From Cryptosporangium aurantiacum (GTDB lineage Bacteria > Actinomycetota > Actinomycetes > Mycobacteriales > Cryptosporangiaceae): 64,000 nt of DNA. The notes below the pieces were generated by a model, which saw nothing but the letters and a program-made list of their open reading frames with translations, was not told where the DNA came from and did no database searches. The DNA lies in contig NZ_FRCS01000014.1 in the NCBI RefSeq assembly GCF_900143005.1, positions 62,001-126,000 of the forward strand, read 5' to 3'. Below are positions 41,112 through 50,586 of this stretch, one piece after another; position 1 is the stretch's first letter, and every line of letters starts with the position of its first letter. Made by a program: the position numbers and the translations under genes.

Positions 41112-42983
41112 GTGGCGCTGAGCGTGATGCTCTGCGGGGCGTCCGACACGGAGAATGTTCAGGACGATTTCGCCGAAGTCGTCGAGGGCTTCGGTGGTGA
41201 GGCCTGGCACTACCTTTCGGGCCGGATTCAGTATCTGAATGACGCGAACGCGAGCTGGGAACGCAACTCGATCACCTCCGTTCAGGAGGCGGACGTCTGC
41301 GTCTTTGTCCTCATTGATCGTTACGGGGTCGTCACCTGGGAGAAGGAACTGCACGCGGCGCTGGAGAGCGGCCGCCCGTTCCTCGTCTTCTGCTTCGCGA
41401 AGACCTACCAGGATTACCGGACGCTCTCGTCGAAGGTCTCTGATCTCGCGGTGCTGGACGAGAACGGCCAGCGGCTCGTCCGCCTCCTCCGCGACCTGGA
41501 ATCCGACGAGCGGCAGCTGACCGTCGTCCAGTTCCGCTACAACGACTTCGCGAAGAAGCTCCGGAGCCACTTCGGCACGTTGATCGAGCGGCTCCTCCGC
41601 GAGCGCACCACGACGAGGCCCGCCGCCCGGGGCACCCGGCAGCGGCGGCCCACCGCAAAGGTGTTCCTGAGCCACAGCTACCGGTCACCCGAGATCAACC
41701 TGCGCTTCTTCGACAAGGTCGCCGAGCTGACCGATCTTCGGTTCGAAGTCGACCGCAAGGGGCTGAGGCTCAGCACGACCCGGCTGGAGCGCCTGATCCG
41801 GAACACCGACTATTTTGTCGGCTTCTACCCGCTCCGTGGCGACCTGGAGACGATGTCACGCGACGACCTGGTTCGATCGGCCACCTACTTCCAACTCGAA
41901 TTGGAGATGGCCGCTAGAGCCCGGAAGCCGGCGATCGCCTTCATCGATCAGCGGTACCAAAGCGTGCTGAACCCACCGCGCGGCGTGCAGGCGGTCAAAT
42001 ATTCGGCTCAGGAAGCGCTGAGCGACAACGACCAGCTCGTGGAACGCGCGATACAGCGGCCGTTCGCCGACTTCCTCTTACGCTTCGAGGGCGCACCCCG
42101 CCGAATCTCGGTCGACGACGGCGCAAGCGTCGGCATTCTCGTCCCGACGGAGAACGCACACGATGCCGAGCTGGGGGCAATCGTCGTCGAGAGCATCGAG
42201 ACGAGGGGAAGAGACACCGTTCTGGTGCCGATACCGCCGGCGATGGACGACCGATTCCTCGCTCGGCTCCGGGAGTGCGACTCCGTCGTGTTGAGCATGG
42301 ATCACCCGGCTGCTCCGGTCGTCGCGGCATATCTCCGCGGGCAGGCGGTTCCCACGCTCCGGCTCCGCCATGGGCCGGAGCCGGAGACACCGGAACCGGA
42401 CGCGTCCGTAGACACGCTGCTCTTCGGCGGCCAGGCTAGGCACTACGCCAAAGACGTCGTCTACTGGGACGACGTGGAGACGTTGCACGCCCGGGTCCTG
42501 GACCGCGCGGAACGGATCTTCGCCGAACCCCGGCTGATGGACACGACCAGCAAGGCACGCGGCTACTTCGAAGCCGCTGCTCAGCTGCCGATGCCGGTGT
42601 TCCTCAGCTACGCGGACGACGACCATGACGTCGCCGCGGCGCTGGCGCTCGTACTACGGAGCCGCTTCACCGAGGTGCTCAACGTCGTCGACAGGGGTGC
42701 CCTCCGGCAGCGGGCCCGAACGATCAGCGACCTCGACCGGGCCGACGTGGCAATTACCCTGCTGACGCGGGCCTATGCGGACGCCGAGGACTGCCGCGAG
42801 GAGGCACGGCTCATCGCCGAGCGCCACGCCTCCTGGCAACTGCGGGTCTTCGCGATTCAGGTCGAGAACGTGCGACTCGACTTGCTCGGAAATCCGAAAT
42901 ACCGGCGCGCGGACGCGAGCTGGGCCGACATCGTGAACGACATCGTCCAGGAACTGCGAAACCGGCCGGGCAGCGGCTCGTGA
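41112..42983 (+). CDS. Protein with multiple TIR-like modules
   Basis: 623 residues from the GTG at 41112 (GGGGGTGA about 4-5 bases upstream, VALSVMLCGASDTENV); the ORF is open back to 40986 but the extra 42 residues look non-coding. Four segments of one general kind: residues about 3-165 DUF4062/TIR-like (SVMLCGASDTENVQDDF, VFVLIDRYG, WEKELHAALESGRP); about 183-325 TIR-like (KVFLSHSYRSPEINLRFFD, DYFVGFYPLRG, FQLELEMAARARKP); about 338-470 a nucleotide-domain-like alpha/beta unit (VGILVPTENAHDAELGAIVV, CDSVVLSMDH); about 495-618 the clearest TIR (MPVFLSYADDDHDVAAALAL, DVAITLLTRAY, EDCREEARLI with Glu at the usual NADase position). No membrane segment. TIR domains in bacterial immunity cleave NAD+ or make signalling nucleotides; several in one chain is unusual. 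Function is inference. Confidence 0.75.
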   Translation: MALSVMLCGASDTENVQDDFAEVVEGFGGEAWHYLSGRIQYLNDANASWERNSITSVQEADVCVFVLIDRYGVVTWEKELHAALESGRPFLVFCFAKTYQDYRTLSSKVSDLAVLDENGQRLVRLLRDLESDERQLTVVQFRYNDFAKKLRSHFGTLIERLLRERTTTRPAARGTRQRRPTAKVFLSHSYRSPEINLRFFDKVAELTDLRFEVDRKGLRLSTTRLERLIRNTDYFVGFYPLRGDLETMSRDDLVRSATYFQLELEMAARARKPAIAFIDQRYQSVLNPPRGVQAVKYSAQEALSDNDQLVERAIQRPFADFLLRFEGAPRRISVDDGASVGILVPTENAHDAELGAIVVESIETRGRDTVLVPIPPAMDDRFLARLRECDSVVLSMDHPAAPVVAAYLRGQAVPTLRLRHGPEPETPEPDASVDTLLFGGQARHYAKDVVYWDDVETLHARVLDRAERIFAEPRLMDTTSKARGYFEAAAQLPMPVFLSYADDDHDVAAALALVLRSRFTEVLNVVDRGALRQRARTISDLDRADVAITLLTRAYADAEDCREEARLIAERHASWQLRVFAIQVENVRLDLLGNPKYRRADASWADIVNDIVQELRNRPGSGS

Positions 42984-43062
42984 TTGTTAGAACGATTTGC
43001 CCGCCGGTCCGTGGGTGTACCCCGGGCTGCGTTTCGCCGACGTGCTGTCGCGACGCTTCAGC

Positions 43063-43440
43063 TCATGGTTCATCGTAGTAGCGAACCGGGTTGCGTCCCG
43101 GCGGTACCGGCGACGGCTGATCGACGTAAGCGTCGTAAACCCGGCCACCCGGCTGGAGCACCTTGCCGTGGATCACGGAACGGCTTGAGCCCTCTCGGCC
43201 GGGAACCGTTTCGGCGACGCGCTCGACGCGGTCGATTTCAATTGCCTGCACGACCGTGCCCTCGAACGTGAGCAGTGCGTACTGTTCGTCCACTGCGCGC
43301 GGACCGAGTTTCCAGGTTCCGTGGTTGGCCTCGTAGACCGCCGCCTCGCTCATCGACGGGCTGTATCCGACGCGGCGGCGTCCGAGGTCGTCGACCTCGG
43401 GATCGATGGGGCGCTCGGGTCCGAGAGCGATGACGATCAC
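43063..43440 (-). CDS. Small protein of unknown function next to the TIR protein
   Basis: 125 residues from the GTG at 43440 (GGAG 6 bases upstream); the ORF can be read from 43479. Sequence features: EAAVYEANHGTWKLGPRAVD, YALLTFEGTVVQAIEIDRVE and VIHGKVLQPGGRVYDAYV, ending VPPGRNPVRYYDEP. The pattern of short strands after an A.YE..HG.WKLG helix recalls a small PUA/EVE-like barrel seen attached to or near nucleases in actinomycetes, but I cannot name the family. Convergent with the TIR gene, 79 bases apart. No membrane segment or signal. Confidence 0.6.
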   Translation of the reverse strand: MIVIALGPERPIDPEVDDLGRRRVGYSPSMSEAAVYEANHGTWKLGPRAVDEQYALLTFEGTVVQAIEIDRVERVAETVPGREGSSRSVIHGKVLQPGGRVYDAYVDQPSPVPPGRNPVRYYDEP

Positions 43441-43621
43441 GCACGACTCCAGTTCGACGGTTTTGCGGGGTCCGCCCACGGTAGACGGTGGCTACTGGCC
43501 GGGCGGCACGCCGCGGAGAGACGCGTCGAGCGGCGTCATCGGGTGGTGGATGGGATCGGCGAATTCAGGTGCGCGAACCGAACGGCGTGCGGCCTACCCG
43601 CGGTATAGCCCCGATGAGTCT

Positions 43622-44938
43622 TCACGCCAGGGTGGCCGCGTGGATCGCGTCGTCCAGGAGGGTCATGGGGTGGTGGATCGGGATGGGGCTCTCCAGGTGG
43701 GCGGTGACCTGGAGCGCGCACCCCGGGTTCGCCGCGGCGATCGCGTCCGCGCCGGTGGCCGCGAGGTTCGCCGCCTTGCGGCGTCCCAGCTCCGCCGCCG
43801 CGGCCGGCTGGGTCAGGTTGTAGATGCCCGCGGAGCCGCAGCACAGCTCCCACTCCGCCGGCTCGACCAGCTCCAGCCCCGGGATCGTCCGCAGCAAGTC
43901 ACGGGGGGCCTGCCGAACGCCCTGGGCGTGCGCGAGGTGGCAGGCGTCGTGGTACGCGATCCGCAGCGGGATCGGGTGGCGCACCGCCTGCGGCTCGACC
44001 GCCGCGAGCACCTCGTGGACGTCCCGCACCTTCGCGGAGAACTCGGCCGCCCGGGCTGCCCACTCCGGGTCGTCGGCCAGCAGGTGCCCGTAGTCCTTCA
44101 TCGCCGACCCGCAGCCGGCGACGTTGACCGCGATCGTGTCGAATCCCGCGTAGGCGGCGATCACTTTGCGGGCCTGCACCAGCGCCGAGTCCTCGGCCCC
44201 GCCGTGCAGTTGCAGCGCACCGCAGCAACGCGGCACCCGTGGCGCGTGCACCTCGAATCCCTCGGCGGCCAGCACCCGGACCGTCGAGGCGTTGACGTCG
44301 CCGAACAGCGCCCGCTGGATGCAGCCCTGGAGAAACCCGATCCGGCCGCGGAACGCGACGTCCGGGGCGGCCGGCGTCACCCGGGGCAGCTGCCGCACGG
44401 CGGCGTCGATCCGCACCGGCGGCGCCAGCGACAGCAGCGCGCCGATCCGCGTCCGGGGGACGAGGCGCGCCAGCCGCGCGCCCACGCCGCGCGACGCGGC
44501 GAGCATCGGCACCAGCGCCCGCACCCGCCCGGGGTGCGTGAACACCCCGTAGATCAGCGCCCGGTACGCGCGGTCGCCACGCGAGCGCGGGACGTTCCGC
44601 TCCAGCTGCGGCCGGACCTGCTCGATCAGCCGGTCGTACTGCACGCCGGACGGGCACGCGGTTACACATGCCATGCATCCCAGGCACCGGTCGAAGTGGG
44701 TCTGCATGGTCGGGCTGAGCGTCTCGGACTCCTCGTGCCCGACCCGCATCAGCACGATCCGGCCGCGCGGCGAGTCGGCCTCGTTGCCGAACACCGTGTA
44801 GCTGGGGCACGTGGTCAGGCAGAACCCGCAGTGGACGCAGTCCTTGATCAGGTCGGGATCCGGTGGCCGCTGGGGGTCCCAGGCGCCGGGCGCACCCCGT
44901 AGCGCGGGCTGATCACCGCCGGACGGAAGCACGCTCAT
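43622..44938 (-). CDS. glcF: Glycolate oxidase iron-sulfur subunit
   Basis: 438 residues. Two ferredoxin-type clusters (DCVHCGFCLTTCPSY near 33-47 and RCLGCMACVTACPSG near 84-98) and two CCG-type domains (RVPRCCGALQLHGG with VNVAGCGSAMKDYG; AYHDACHLAHAQG with ELCCGSAGIYN). Passes electrons from the flavin subunits to quinone. Start ATG immediately follows the glcE stop (TAGATG). Last gene of glcD-glcE-glcF. Confidence 0.93.
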   Translation of the reverse strand: MSVLPSGGDQPALRGAPGAWDPQRPPDPDLIKDCVHCGFCLTTCPSYTVFGNEADSPRGRIVLMRVGHEESETLSPTMQTHFDRCLGCMACVTACPSGVQYDRLIEQVRPQLERNVPRSRGDRAYRALIYGVFTHPGRVRALVPMLAASRGVGARLARLVPRTRIGALLSLAPPVRIDAAVRQLPRVTPAAPDVAFRGRIGFLQGCIQRALFGDVNASTVRVLAAEGFEVHAPRVPRCCGALQLHGGAEDSALVQARKVIAAYAGFDTIAVNVAGCGSAMKDYGHLLADDPEWAARAAEFSAKVRDVHEVLAAVEPQAVRHPIPLRIAYHDACHLAHAQGVRQAPRDLLRTIPGLELVEPAEWELCCGSAGIYNLTQPAAAAELGRRKAANLAATGADAIAAANPGCALQVTAHLESPIPIHHPMTLLDDAIHAATLA

Positions 44939-46045
44939 CTAGAGACCTCCCACGAACGCGCCGGGACGGAAGATCCGCGCCGGATCGAAGCGCGCCTTGA
45001 TCCGCTGCATCACCGCGGCGGCGCCCGGGTCGATCTCCGGCCAGGGCGACTCCACCCGATCACCGCCGTCAAGCGTCACCACCGCACGGGGAGCCAGCGC
45101 CGCACGCACCGCCCCGACCTCCCCCGCCCGCTCGGCGGGCAGCACCAGCCAGGCGAGCCCGAGCGCGGCCCGCGCCACCACCGCCGCCCCGACGTCATCG
45201 GCCAACCGCAGCACGCGCGCGAGGTCGGTCGGCCGCGCCGACACCTTGAGGACGACGCCGTCCGCCGAGCGCTGCCCGGCGCGCTGGGCCTCCCAGAGCT
45301 CCGCGTCGTCCTCGACAACCTCGGCAGCGGCGGCCCCCGGGAGGCCACCCAGCGCCGCCGCCTGCGCGGATGCGGTGACGCCGCCGAAACGCGTCAGCAG
45401 CTGACCGGCGCCGGCGCGCCATCTGGCGTCCAAACAGAGTGCTTCGAGTGGACGGCGGGACAGCCCGGCCGCGGCCTCGGCCAGCGCGGACGGGTCGGTG
45501 AACGACGCGACCGCGGTCGCGGTCCCGGACGGCAGTGGGTGCAGCCGGACCGCGACCTCCGCGACCAGCCCGAGCGTGCCGTAGGAGCCGGTGAACAGCT
45601 TGCCGAGGTCGTAACCCGCGACGTTCTTGATCACCCGCCCGCCGGAGCGGGCGACGGTGCCGTCGGAGAGCACCAGCGTCACGCCGATGATCAGGTCGCG
45701 GACGCCGCCGTAGCGGTGCCGGGCCGGTCCGGAGTCGGCGGTGGCGACCAGGCCGCCGATGGTTCCGGTGGAACCCGGGTCCAGCGCGAGCCACTGGCCG
45801 GCGCTCGCGAACTCGGCCTGCGCGTCCGCGAGCGGGACGCCGGCCTCCAGCACGGCGGTGAAGTCGCCGGGGTTGTGTTCGATGATCCGGCGCAGCCCTG
45901 CGGTGGTGAGGATACGGGCGGCGTCATCCGGCCCTCCCCAGCCCGCGCGGCTCCCGCTACCGACCGGCCGCACGGTGGTACCGGCCTCACCCAAATCCCG
46001 CAGGATCTCGGCGGCGTCCGCAACGGATTCCGGAGCGAGCGGCAT
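44939..46045 (-). CDS. glcE: Glycolate oxidase FAD-binding subunit
   Basis: 368 residues. PCMH/FAD-binding-4 fold with VRPVGSGSRAGWGG, LALDPGSTGTIGGLVATADSG, RVIKNVAGYDLGKLFTGSYG and a short C-terminal RFDPARIFRPGAFVGGL. Shorter than GlcD, as in the known GlcD/GlcE pair. One-base overlap with glcD (TGATG). Co-transcribed and part of the same membrane-associated complex oxidising glycolate to glyoxylate. Confidence 0.92.
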   Translation of the reverse strand: MPLAPESVADAAEILRDLGEAGTTVRPVGSGSRAGWGGPDDAARILTTAGLRRIIEHNPGDFTAVLEAGVPLADAQAEFASAGQWLALDPGSTGTIGGLVATADSGPARHRYGGVRDLIIGVTLVLSDGTVARSGGRVIKNVAGYDLGKLFTGSYGTLGLVAEVAVRLHPLPSGTATAVASFTDPSALAEAAAGLSRRPLEALCLDARWRAGAGQLLTRFGGVTASAQAAALGGLPGAAAAEVVEDDAELWEAQRAGQRSADGVVLKVSARPTDLARVLRLADDVGAAVVARAALGLAWLVLPAERAGEVGAVRAALAPRAVVTLDGGDRVESPWPEIDPGAAAVMQRIKARFDPARIFRPGAFVGGL

Positions 46046-47502
46046 CAGAACCGCTCCGCGAGCCCCGCGGCCTCCATCGGATGCTGCCGATACGGGCCGG
46101 GCACCTCGCCGCAGAGCCGCGGCGTCGGCATGACCTTGCCCGGGTTCGCCAGGCCCGCCGGGTCGAACGCGCAGCGCAACCGCTGGAACGCATCCAGATC
46201 CGCGTCGGCGAACATCTTCGTCATGTGCTTGCGCTTGTCGACGCCGACGCCGTGCTCGCCGGTGATCGACCCACCGGCGTCCAGGCAGACGTCGAGGATC
46301 GCACCGGCCAGCTCCTCGGCGCGCGACGCCTCCCCCTCGACGCGCCCGTCGTAACAGACCAGCGGGTGCAGGTTGCCGTCACCGGCGTGGAACACGTTCG
46401 CGACGGTCAGCCCGTACTCGTCGGCCAACGCGTCGATCCGGGTCAGTACCTCGGGCAGCCGGGTCCGCGGGATGACCCCGTCCTGCACGAAGTAGTTCGG
46501 CGAGACCCGGCCCATGGCCGGGAACGCGGCCTTCCGCGTCTTCCAGAACAGCGCGCGCTCTGCCTCGTCCCTGCTCACTCGGACGTCGTCCGAGCCGCAC
46601 CGCTCGCAGACCGCGACGACCTCGTCGAACAGCGCTTCGCACTCCTCGGCGGCGCCGTCCAGCTCGACCAGCAACGCCGCGCCCCGCCCGACCGGGTAAC
46701 CGGCGTGCGCCATCTGCTCGGCGGCGCCGATCGTCACCGCGTCCATCATCTCGATCGCGCCGGGCACCACCCCGGCCCGGACGATCTCCGACACCGCCTC
46801 ACCCGCGGCGTGCGTAGAGTCGAAGAACGCGACCAGCGTCCGCACCGCCTCCGGCGCCGGGATCACCCGCAGCCAGATCTTCGTCGCGACGCCGAGCGTC
46901 CCCTCCGACCCGACGAACGCACCGAGCAGGTCGTAACCGGGAGCGTCCAGCTCGACACCACCCAGCTGCACCACCGAACCGTCGGTCAGCACGACCTCCA
47001 GCCCTGTGACGTAGTTCGTCGTGAAGCCGTACTTGAAGCAGTGCGCGCCGCCGGAGTTCTCGGCCACGTTGCCGCCGATCGAGCACACGACCTGGCTGGA
47101 GGGGTCCGGCGGGTAGAAGAACGCGGGCCCGACCGCCGCGGTGACCGCGGCGTTGGTCACGCCGGGTTCCACGCAGACCCGTGCGTTGTCGAGGTCGATC
47201 TCCAGAATGCGGTTGAGCCTGGTCAACACGATGAGGACGCCGTCAGCAACCGGAAGTGCGCCACCGGAGAGCCCGGAGCCGGCGCCGCGAGCCACCCAGG
47301 GCACCTCGGCTTCGGCGCACAGCCGGACGACGTCCCGGACCTCGTCGGCAGAGCCGGGCAACACCGCAACCCGAGGCAACGCCCGGTACTGCAGCAGGCC
47401 GTCGGACTCGTAGGTACGCAGCTCGTGCGCGTCGGTGTAGGTCCAGTCGGCACCGACGACCCGCGCGAGGGCCGCTACCAGATCGACGCCGTCCGTACCC
47501 AT
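46045..47502 (-). CDS. glcD: Glycolate/D-lactate oxidase catalytic FAD subunit
   Basis: 485 residues. FAD-binding motif WVARGAGSGLSGGALP, SIGGNVAENSGGAHCFKYG, PGYDLLGAFVGSEGTLGV and catalytic-domain NVFHAGDGNLHPLVCYD with ITGEHGVGVDKRK. GlcD rather than plain D-lactate dehydrogenase because glcE and glcF follow in tight order. No permease, malate synthase or GlcC-type regulator adjoins, so the operon's control is not visible; the upstream gap to the hydrolase is only 25 bases. Confidence 0.93.
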   Translation of the reverse strand: MGTDGVDLVAALARVVGADWTYTDAHELRTYESDGLLQYRALPRVAVLPGSADEVRDVVRLCAEAEVPWVARGAGSGLSGGALPVADGVLIVLTRLNRILEIDLDNARVCVEPGVTNAAVTAAVGPAFFYPPDPSSQVVCSIGGNVAENSGGAHCFKYGFTTNYVTGLEVVLTDGSVVQLGGVELDAPGYDLLGAFVGSEGTLGVATKIWLRVIPAPEAVRTLVAFFDSTHAAGEAVSEIVRAGVVPGAIEMMDAVTIGAAEQMAHAGYPVGRGAALLVELDGAAEECEALFDEVVAVCERCGSDDVRVSRDEAERALFWKTRKAAFPAMGRVSPNYFVQDGVIPRTRLPEVLTRIDALADEYGLTVANVFHAGDGNLHPLVCYDGRVEGEASRAEELAGAILDVCLDAGGSITGEHGVGVDKRKHMTKMFADADLDAFQRLRCAFDPAGLANPGKVMPTPRLCGEVPGPYRQHPMEAAGLAERF

Positions 47503-47527
47503 ACCCGACCGTAGCTCTCCGGGGCAC

Positions 47528-48412
47528 CTACGGGCGAGGTTTATGGGGCTCGGAGTGCGTCCAGTCTTCCAGCAGCGTGCGCAGGCCGGTGATCAGCGAG
47601 AGCGGCTGGTCGATCATGACGTGGTGGGCCGCGAGCGGGATCTCGATCACCGGCACCACACGCCCCAGCCGCTCGGCGATCCGCTCCCCCATGTCGACCG
47701 GGACCAGGCCGTGCTCGGCGCGGAACACCGCGACCCGGCACTGCGGAAGCTCCAGCGGGACCGGCCGCGCGCGCCCGCGGAACACGTTCGGGTCGAACTT
47801 CCACGTCCAGGTGTCGTCGTGGGCGTATAGCGAGGTCTCCGCGATGTGCGCGTACACCGCCGGGACGTTCCCGTCCTGCGGCGGGATCAGCTTGAAGCGG
47901 CGCAGCGCGTCCTCCCGGGACGGGTACCGGCGCAGCGGCCCGAACGCCTGCTGGGCACCGGCGGCCTGCTCCTCGGGCTGTTCCTCCCAGAACGGGGTGT
48001 CGATCGCGACCGCACCGGCCATCTCGGTGCCCCGCAGCCGGGCCGCGGTGATCGCCACCATGCCGCCCATGCTGTGGCCGATGACCAGCGGATCCGGGCC
48101 CGCGCCGCCGTGCGCGGCCGCGGCGAGCACCTCGTCTGCCCAGCAGTCCATCCGGTATTCGTCGCGGCGGCCGCTGTCACCGTGGCCGGAGAGGTCGAGC
48201 GCGACGACCCGCCGGTCCCGGGCCAGGAACGGCGCGATGTGGTCCCACCAGCGGCTGTGCGCGGCGCCGCCGTGCACCAGGACGATCCCACCGTCGTTCC
48301 CGGCCTTGCCCCAGGCGCGGTAGTGGATCGGCGCGCCGTCGACGTCGACGACGCCGAGTTCGACGGGGGCCGCGAGCGCCTCGGTGAACCAGGCCGGTGC
48401 GTCCTCGCTCAT
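47528..48412 (-). CDS. Alpha/beta hydrolase
   Basis: 294 residues from ATG at 48412 (GGGAGAGA upstream; the ORF extends much further back only because of GC bias). [16 protein letters not shown] oxyanion loop, [11 protein letters not shown], nucleophile elbow [12 protein letters not shown] with Ser, C-terminal His in [13 protein letters not shown]. Ser-type hydrolase, esterase or C-C hydrolase. Upstream of glcD on the same strand with 25 bases between, so it may be first gene of the glc transcript. Divergent from the SDR at 48527. Confidence 0.88.
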   Translation of the reverse strand: MSEDAPAWFTEALAAPVELGVVDVDGAPIHYRAWGKAGNDGGIVLVHGGAAHSRWWDHIAPFLARDRRVVALDLSGHGDSGRRDEYRMDCWADEVLAAAAHGGAGPDPLVIGHSMGGMVAITAARLRGTEMAGAVAIDTPFWEEQPEEQAAGAQQAFGPLRRYPSREDALRRFKLIPPQDGNVPAVYAHIAETSLYAHDDTWTWKFDPNVFRGRARPVPLELPQCRVAVFRAEHGLVPVDMGERIAERLGRVVPVIEIPLAAHHVMIDQPLSLITGLRTLLEDWTHSEPHKPRP

Positions 48413-48503
48413 CGTTCTCTCCCTCAGTGCGGTAGTCCCTCCACTCAACCATCCTGTTCGCGCCGCAGCGCAACCGCCGGGCCAAGCAGCAGTTCTGCGA
48501 ATG

Positions 48504-48517
48504 TAGAACGTGTTACA
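48504..48517. promoter_or_regulatory. KstR-like 14-base operator between hydrolase and SDR genes
   Basis: TAGAACGTGTTACA fits TNNAACNNGTTNNA, the published KstR (cholesterol regulon TetR) binding consensus in mycobacteria and rhodococci, at all fixed positions. It lies 9 bases before the SDR start and 91 from the hydrolase start. A 14-base pattern with 8 fixed bases will also occur by chance about once in tens of kilobases, so location gives most of the weight. Confidence 0.45.
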
Positions 48518-48526
48518 GTTCCGCGC

Positions 48527-49312
48527 ATGATTCTGGACCGGTTCCGGCTCGATGACCGGGTGGCGGTGGTGACCGGTGCCGGGCGCGGCATCGGCGCGGC
48601 GACGGCGGTCGCGCTGGCCGAAGCGGGCGCCGACGTGCTGATCTCCGCCCGCACCGAGGACGACCTGCGCACGGTGGCCGACCGCATCGCCGCCACCGGC
48701 CGCAAGGCACACGTCGTGGTCGCCGACTTCGGCGACCCCACCGCCGCCGGCGCGCTCGCCGAACAGGCCGTCGACGCGTTCGGACGGCTCGACCTCGTCG
48801 TTAACAACGTCGGTGGAGAGATGCCCCGGCCGCTGCTGAAGACCAGCGTCAAGCGGCTGGAGTCGGCGTTCCGGTTCAACGTCTCGACCGCGCACGCGCT
48901 CACCACCGCCGCAGTGCCCGCGCTGCTGGACGGCGGCGGGGCGATCGTCAACATCTCGTCGGTGATGGGCAGGCTGCCCGCCCGCGGTTACGCCGCCTAC
49001 GGCACTGCCAAGGCCGCGCTGGCGCACTACACGAAGCTCGCCGCCGCCGACCTGGCGCCGCGCATCCGGGTGAACGCGATCGCGGTCGGCTCGGTCGCGA
49101 CGTCTGCGCTAGAACTCGTTCTCGACAACGACGAGTTGCGCACGACGATGGAGAACAACACGCCGCTGCGCCGGATCGGCGATCCGGAGGACGTCGCCGC
49201 CGCGGTCGTCTACCTCGCGTCCCCGGCCGGGAGCTACGTCACCGGCGCGATCCTGGAGGTCGACGGCGGCCTCCGCGCCCCCAACCTCGACCTCGGACTG
49301 CCCGACTACTGA
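48527..49312 (+). CDS. Short-chain dehydrogenase/reductase
   Basis: 261 residues from ATG at 48527; no Shine-Dalgarno, so it may be leaderless. SDR motifs: cofactor loop [23 protein letters not shown] (usual NNAG), catalytic Ser in [17 protein letters not shown] with Tyr/Lys, C-terminal [13 protein letters not shown](P)-dependent oxidation or reduction of a hydroxyl/ketone. First of two genes (9-base gap to the reductase at 49322). A KstR-like site in front hints at steroid or related ring catabolism. Confidence 0.92.
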   Translation: MILDRFRLDDRVAVVTGAGRGIGAATAVALAEAGADVLISARTEDDLRTVADRIAATGRKAHVVVADFGDPTAAGALAEQAVDAFGRLDLVVNNVGGEMPRPLLKTSVKRLESAFRFNVSTAHALTTAAVPALLDGGGAIVNISSVMGRLPARGYAAYGTAKAALAHYTKLAAADLAPRIRVNAIAVGSVATSALELVLDNDELRTTMENNTPLRRIGDPEDVAAAVVYLASPAGSYVTGAILEVDGGLRAPNLDLGLPDY

Positions 49313-49321
49313 GGAGACCGC

Positions 49322-50392
49322 ATGCCGTACCGGGTAGTGCAATGGAGCACCGGGAACGTCGGCAGGCACACGATCGCCGGCATCGACGCCCGCCCCGACC
49401 TAGAGTTGGTCGGCGTCTGGGTGTCGAACCCGGAGAAGGTCGGACGCGACGCCGGGGAGCTGGCCGGTCTCGACCGCTCGCTCGGCGTCACCGCCACCAG
49501 CGACGCCGACGCGCTGCTGGCCCTGAAGCCGGACTGCATCGTCCACACCGCGATGGCCGACGACCGGCTGCCTGCCGCGATCGCCGACCTCACCCGGTTC
49601 CTCCGGGCAGGCATCGACGTCGTCTCCTCCGGACCGGTGTTCCTGCAGTTCCCGGACGGCGTGGTGCCGCCGGACGTGTCCGATCCGATCCGGGCCGCGG
49701 CGGCCGAGGGTGGCGCGTCGCTCTGGGTCAACGGCATCGACCCCGGCTTCGCGAACGACTGGATGGCACTGACGCTGACCAGCCTCAGCGAGCGCATCGA
49801 CGAGGTCCGCTGCCTGGAGATCCTCGATTACGCCACCTACAACAATCCGCTGATCCTGTTCGACGTCATGGGCTTCGGCAAGCCGTTGGACGACGTGCCG
49901 ATGCTGTTGCAGCCAGGCGTCCTGAGCATCGCCTGGGGATCGGTGGTGCGGCAGCTGGCGGCGGGGCTCGGGGTCGAGCTGGACGCCGTCGAGGAATCGT
50001 TCGTTCGGTTACCGGCACCGGAGGACTTCGACATCCCGTCCGGCCCGATCGGCAAAGGCACCGCCGCCGCACTCCGGTTCGAAGTCCGCGGCATGCGCGG
50101 TGGCCGGCCGGTCTGCGTGTTGGAGCACGTCACCCGGCTGCGCCCGGACCTGGGGCCCGACTGGCCGCAGCCTCCCGGCCAGGGCGGCTACCGAGTGGTC
50201 GTCACCGGCGAACCGAACTACACCCTCGACATGACCATGCTCGCCTCCGACGGCGACCACAACACCGCCGGGCTCAAAGCCACCGCCATGCGCCTGGTCA
50301 ACGCCGTACCGGCAGTGATCGCCGCTCCCCCGGGCCTGCTCACCGCGCTGGATCTGCCACTTGTGACCGGCCGCGGCCTGGTTCGCCCCTAA
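49322..50392 (+). CDS. Dihydrodipicolinate reductase-like NAD(P)-binding protein
   Basis: 356 residues. Rossmann start YRVVQWSTGNVGRHTIAGID, then VGVWVSNPEKVGRDAGEL, the WSTGNVGR family seen in many mycobacterial/actinobacterial genes of 2,4-diaminopentanoate-dehydrogenase-like type and often placed near lipid or steroid catabolism. GAGGAG upstream. Longer than true DapB (about 245), and NGIDPGFANDWMALTLTS replaces the DapB catalytic region. Same transcript as the SDR. Confidence 0.88.
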   Translation: MPYRVVQWSTGNVGRHTIAGIDARPDLELVGVWVSNPEKVGRDAGELAGLDRSLGVTATSDADALLALKPDCIVHTAMADDRLPAAIADLTRFLRAGIDVVSSGPVFLQFPDGVVPPDVSDPIRAAAAEGGASLWVNGIDPGFANDWMALTLTSLSERIDEVRCLEILDYATYNNPLILFDVMGFGKPLDDVPMLLQPGVLSIAWGSVVRQLAAGLGVELDAVEESFVRLPAPEDFDIPSGPIGKGTAAALRFEVRGMRGGRPVCVLEHVTRLRPDLGPDWPQPPGQGGYRVVVTGEPNYTLDMTMLASDGDHNTAGLKATAMRLVNAVPAVIAAPPGLLTALDLPLVTGRGLVRP

Positions 50393-50586
50393 CGCGCCGT
50401 CATCCGAGGAGTCGTCGAGCTCCGGATTGACCCCTCCCGGCGCGTCGGAAGACGTAACGGGTGGGGCGGCCGGTCTCGGTGAGTCGTGCGCCCCGCTGGA
50501 TCTCGCTGGTGTCAGGGAAGCCTCTCAGCGATCTGACGCCAACGGGATGCGGGCAGCCCTCGATTGGCCGGTCAATGGCTGGAGCG

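Noticed and set aside
47846-48526. Extension of the SDR frame (48527 gene) upstream through the hydrolase
   Set aside because: It is antisense to a clear alpha/beta hydrolase, and the SDR start [16 protein letters not shown] is family-typical.
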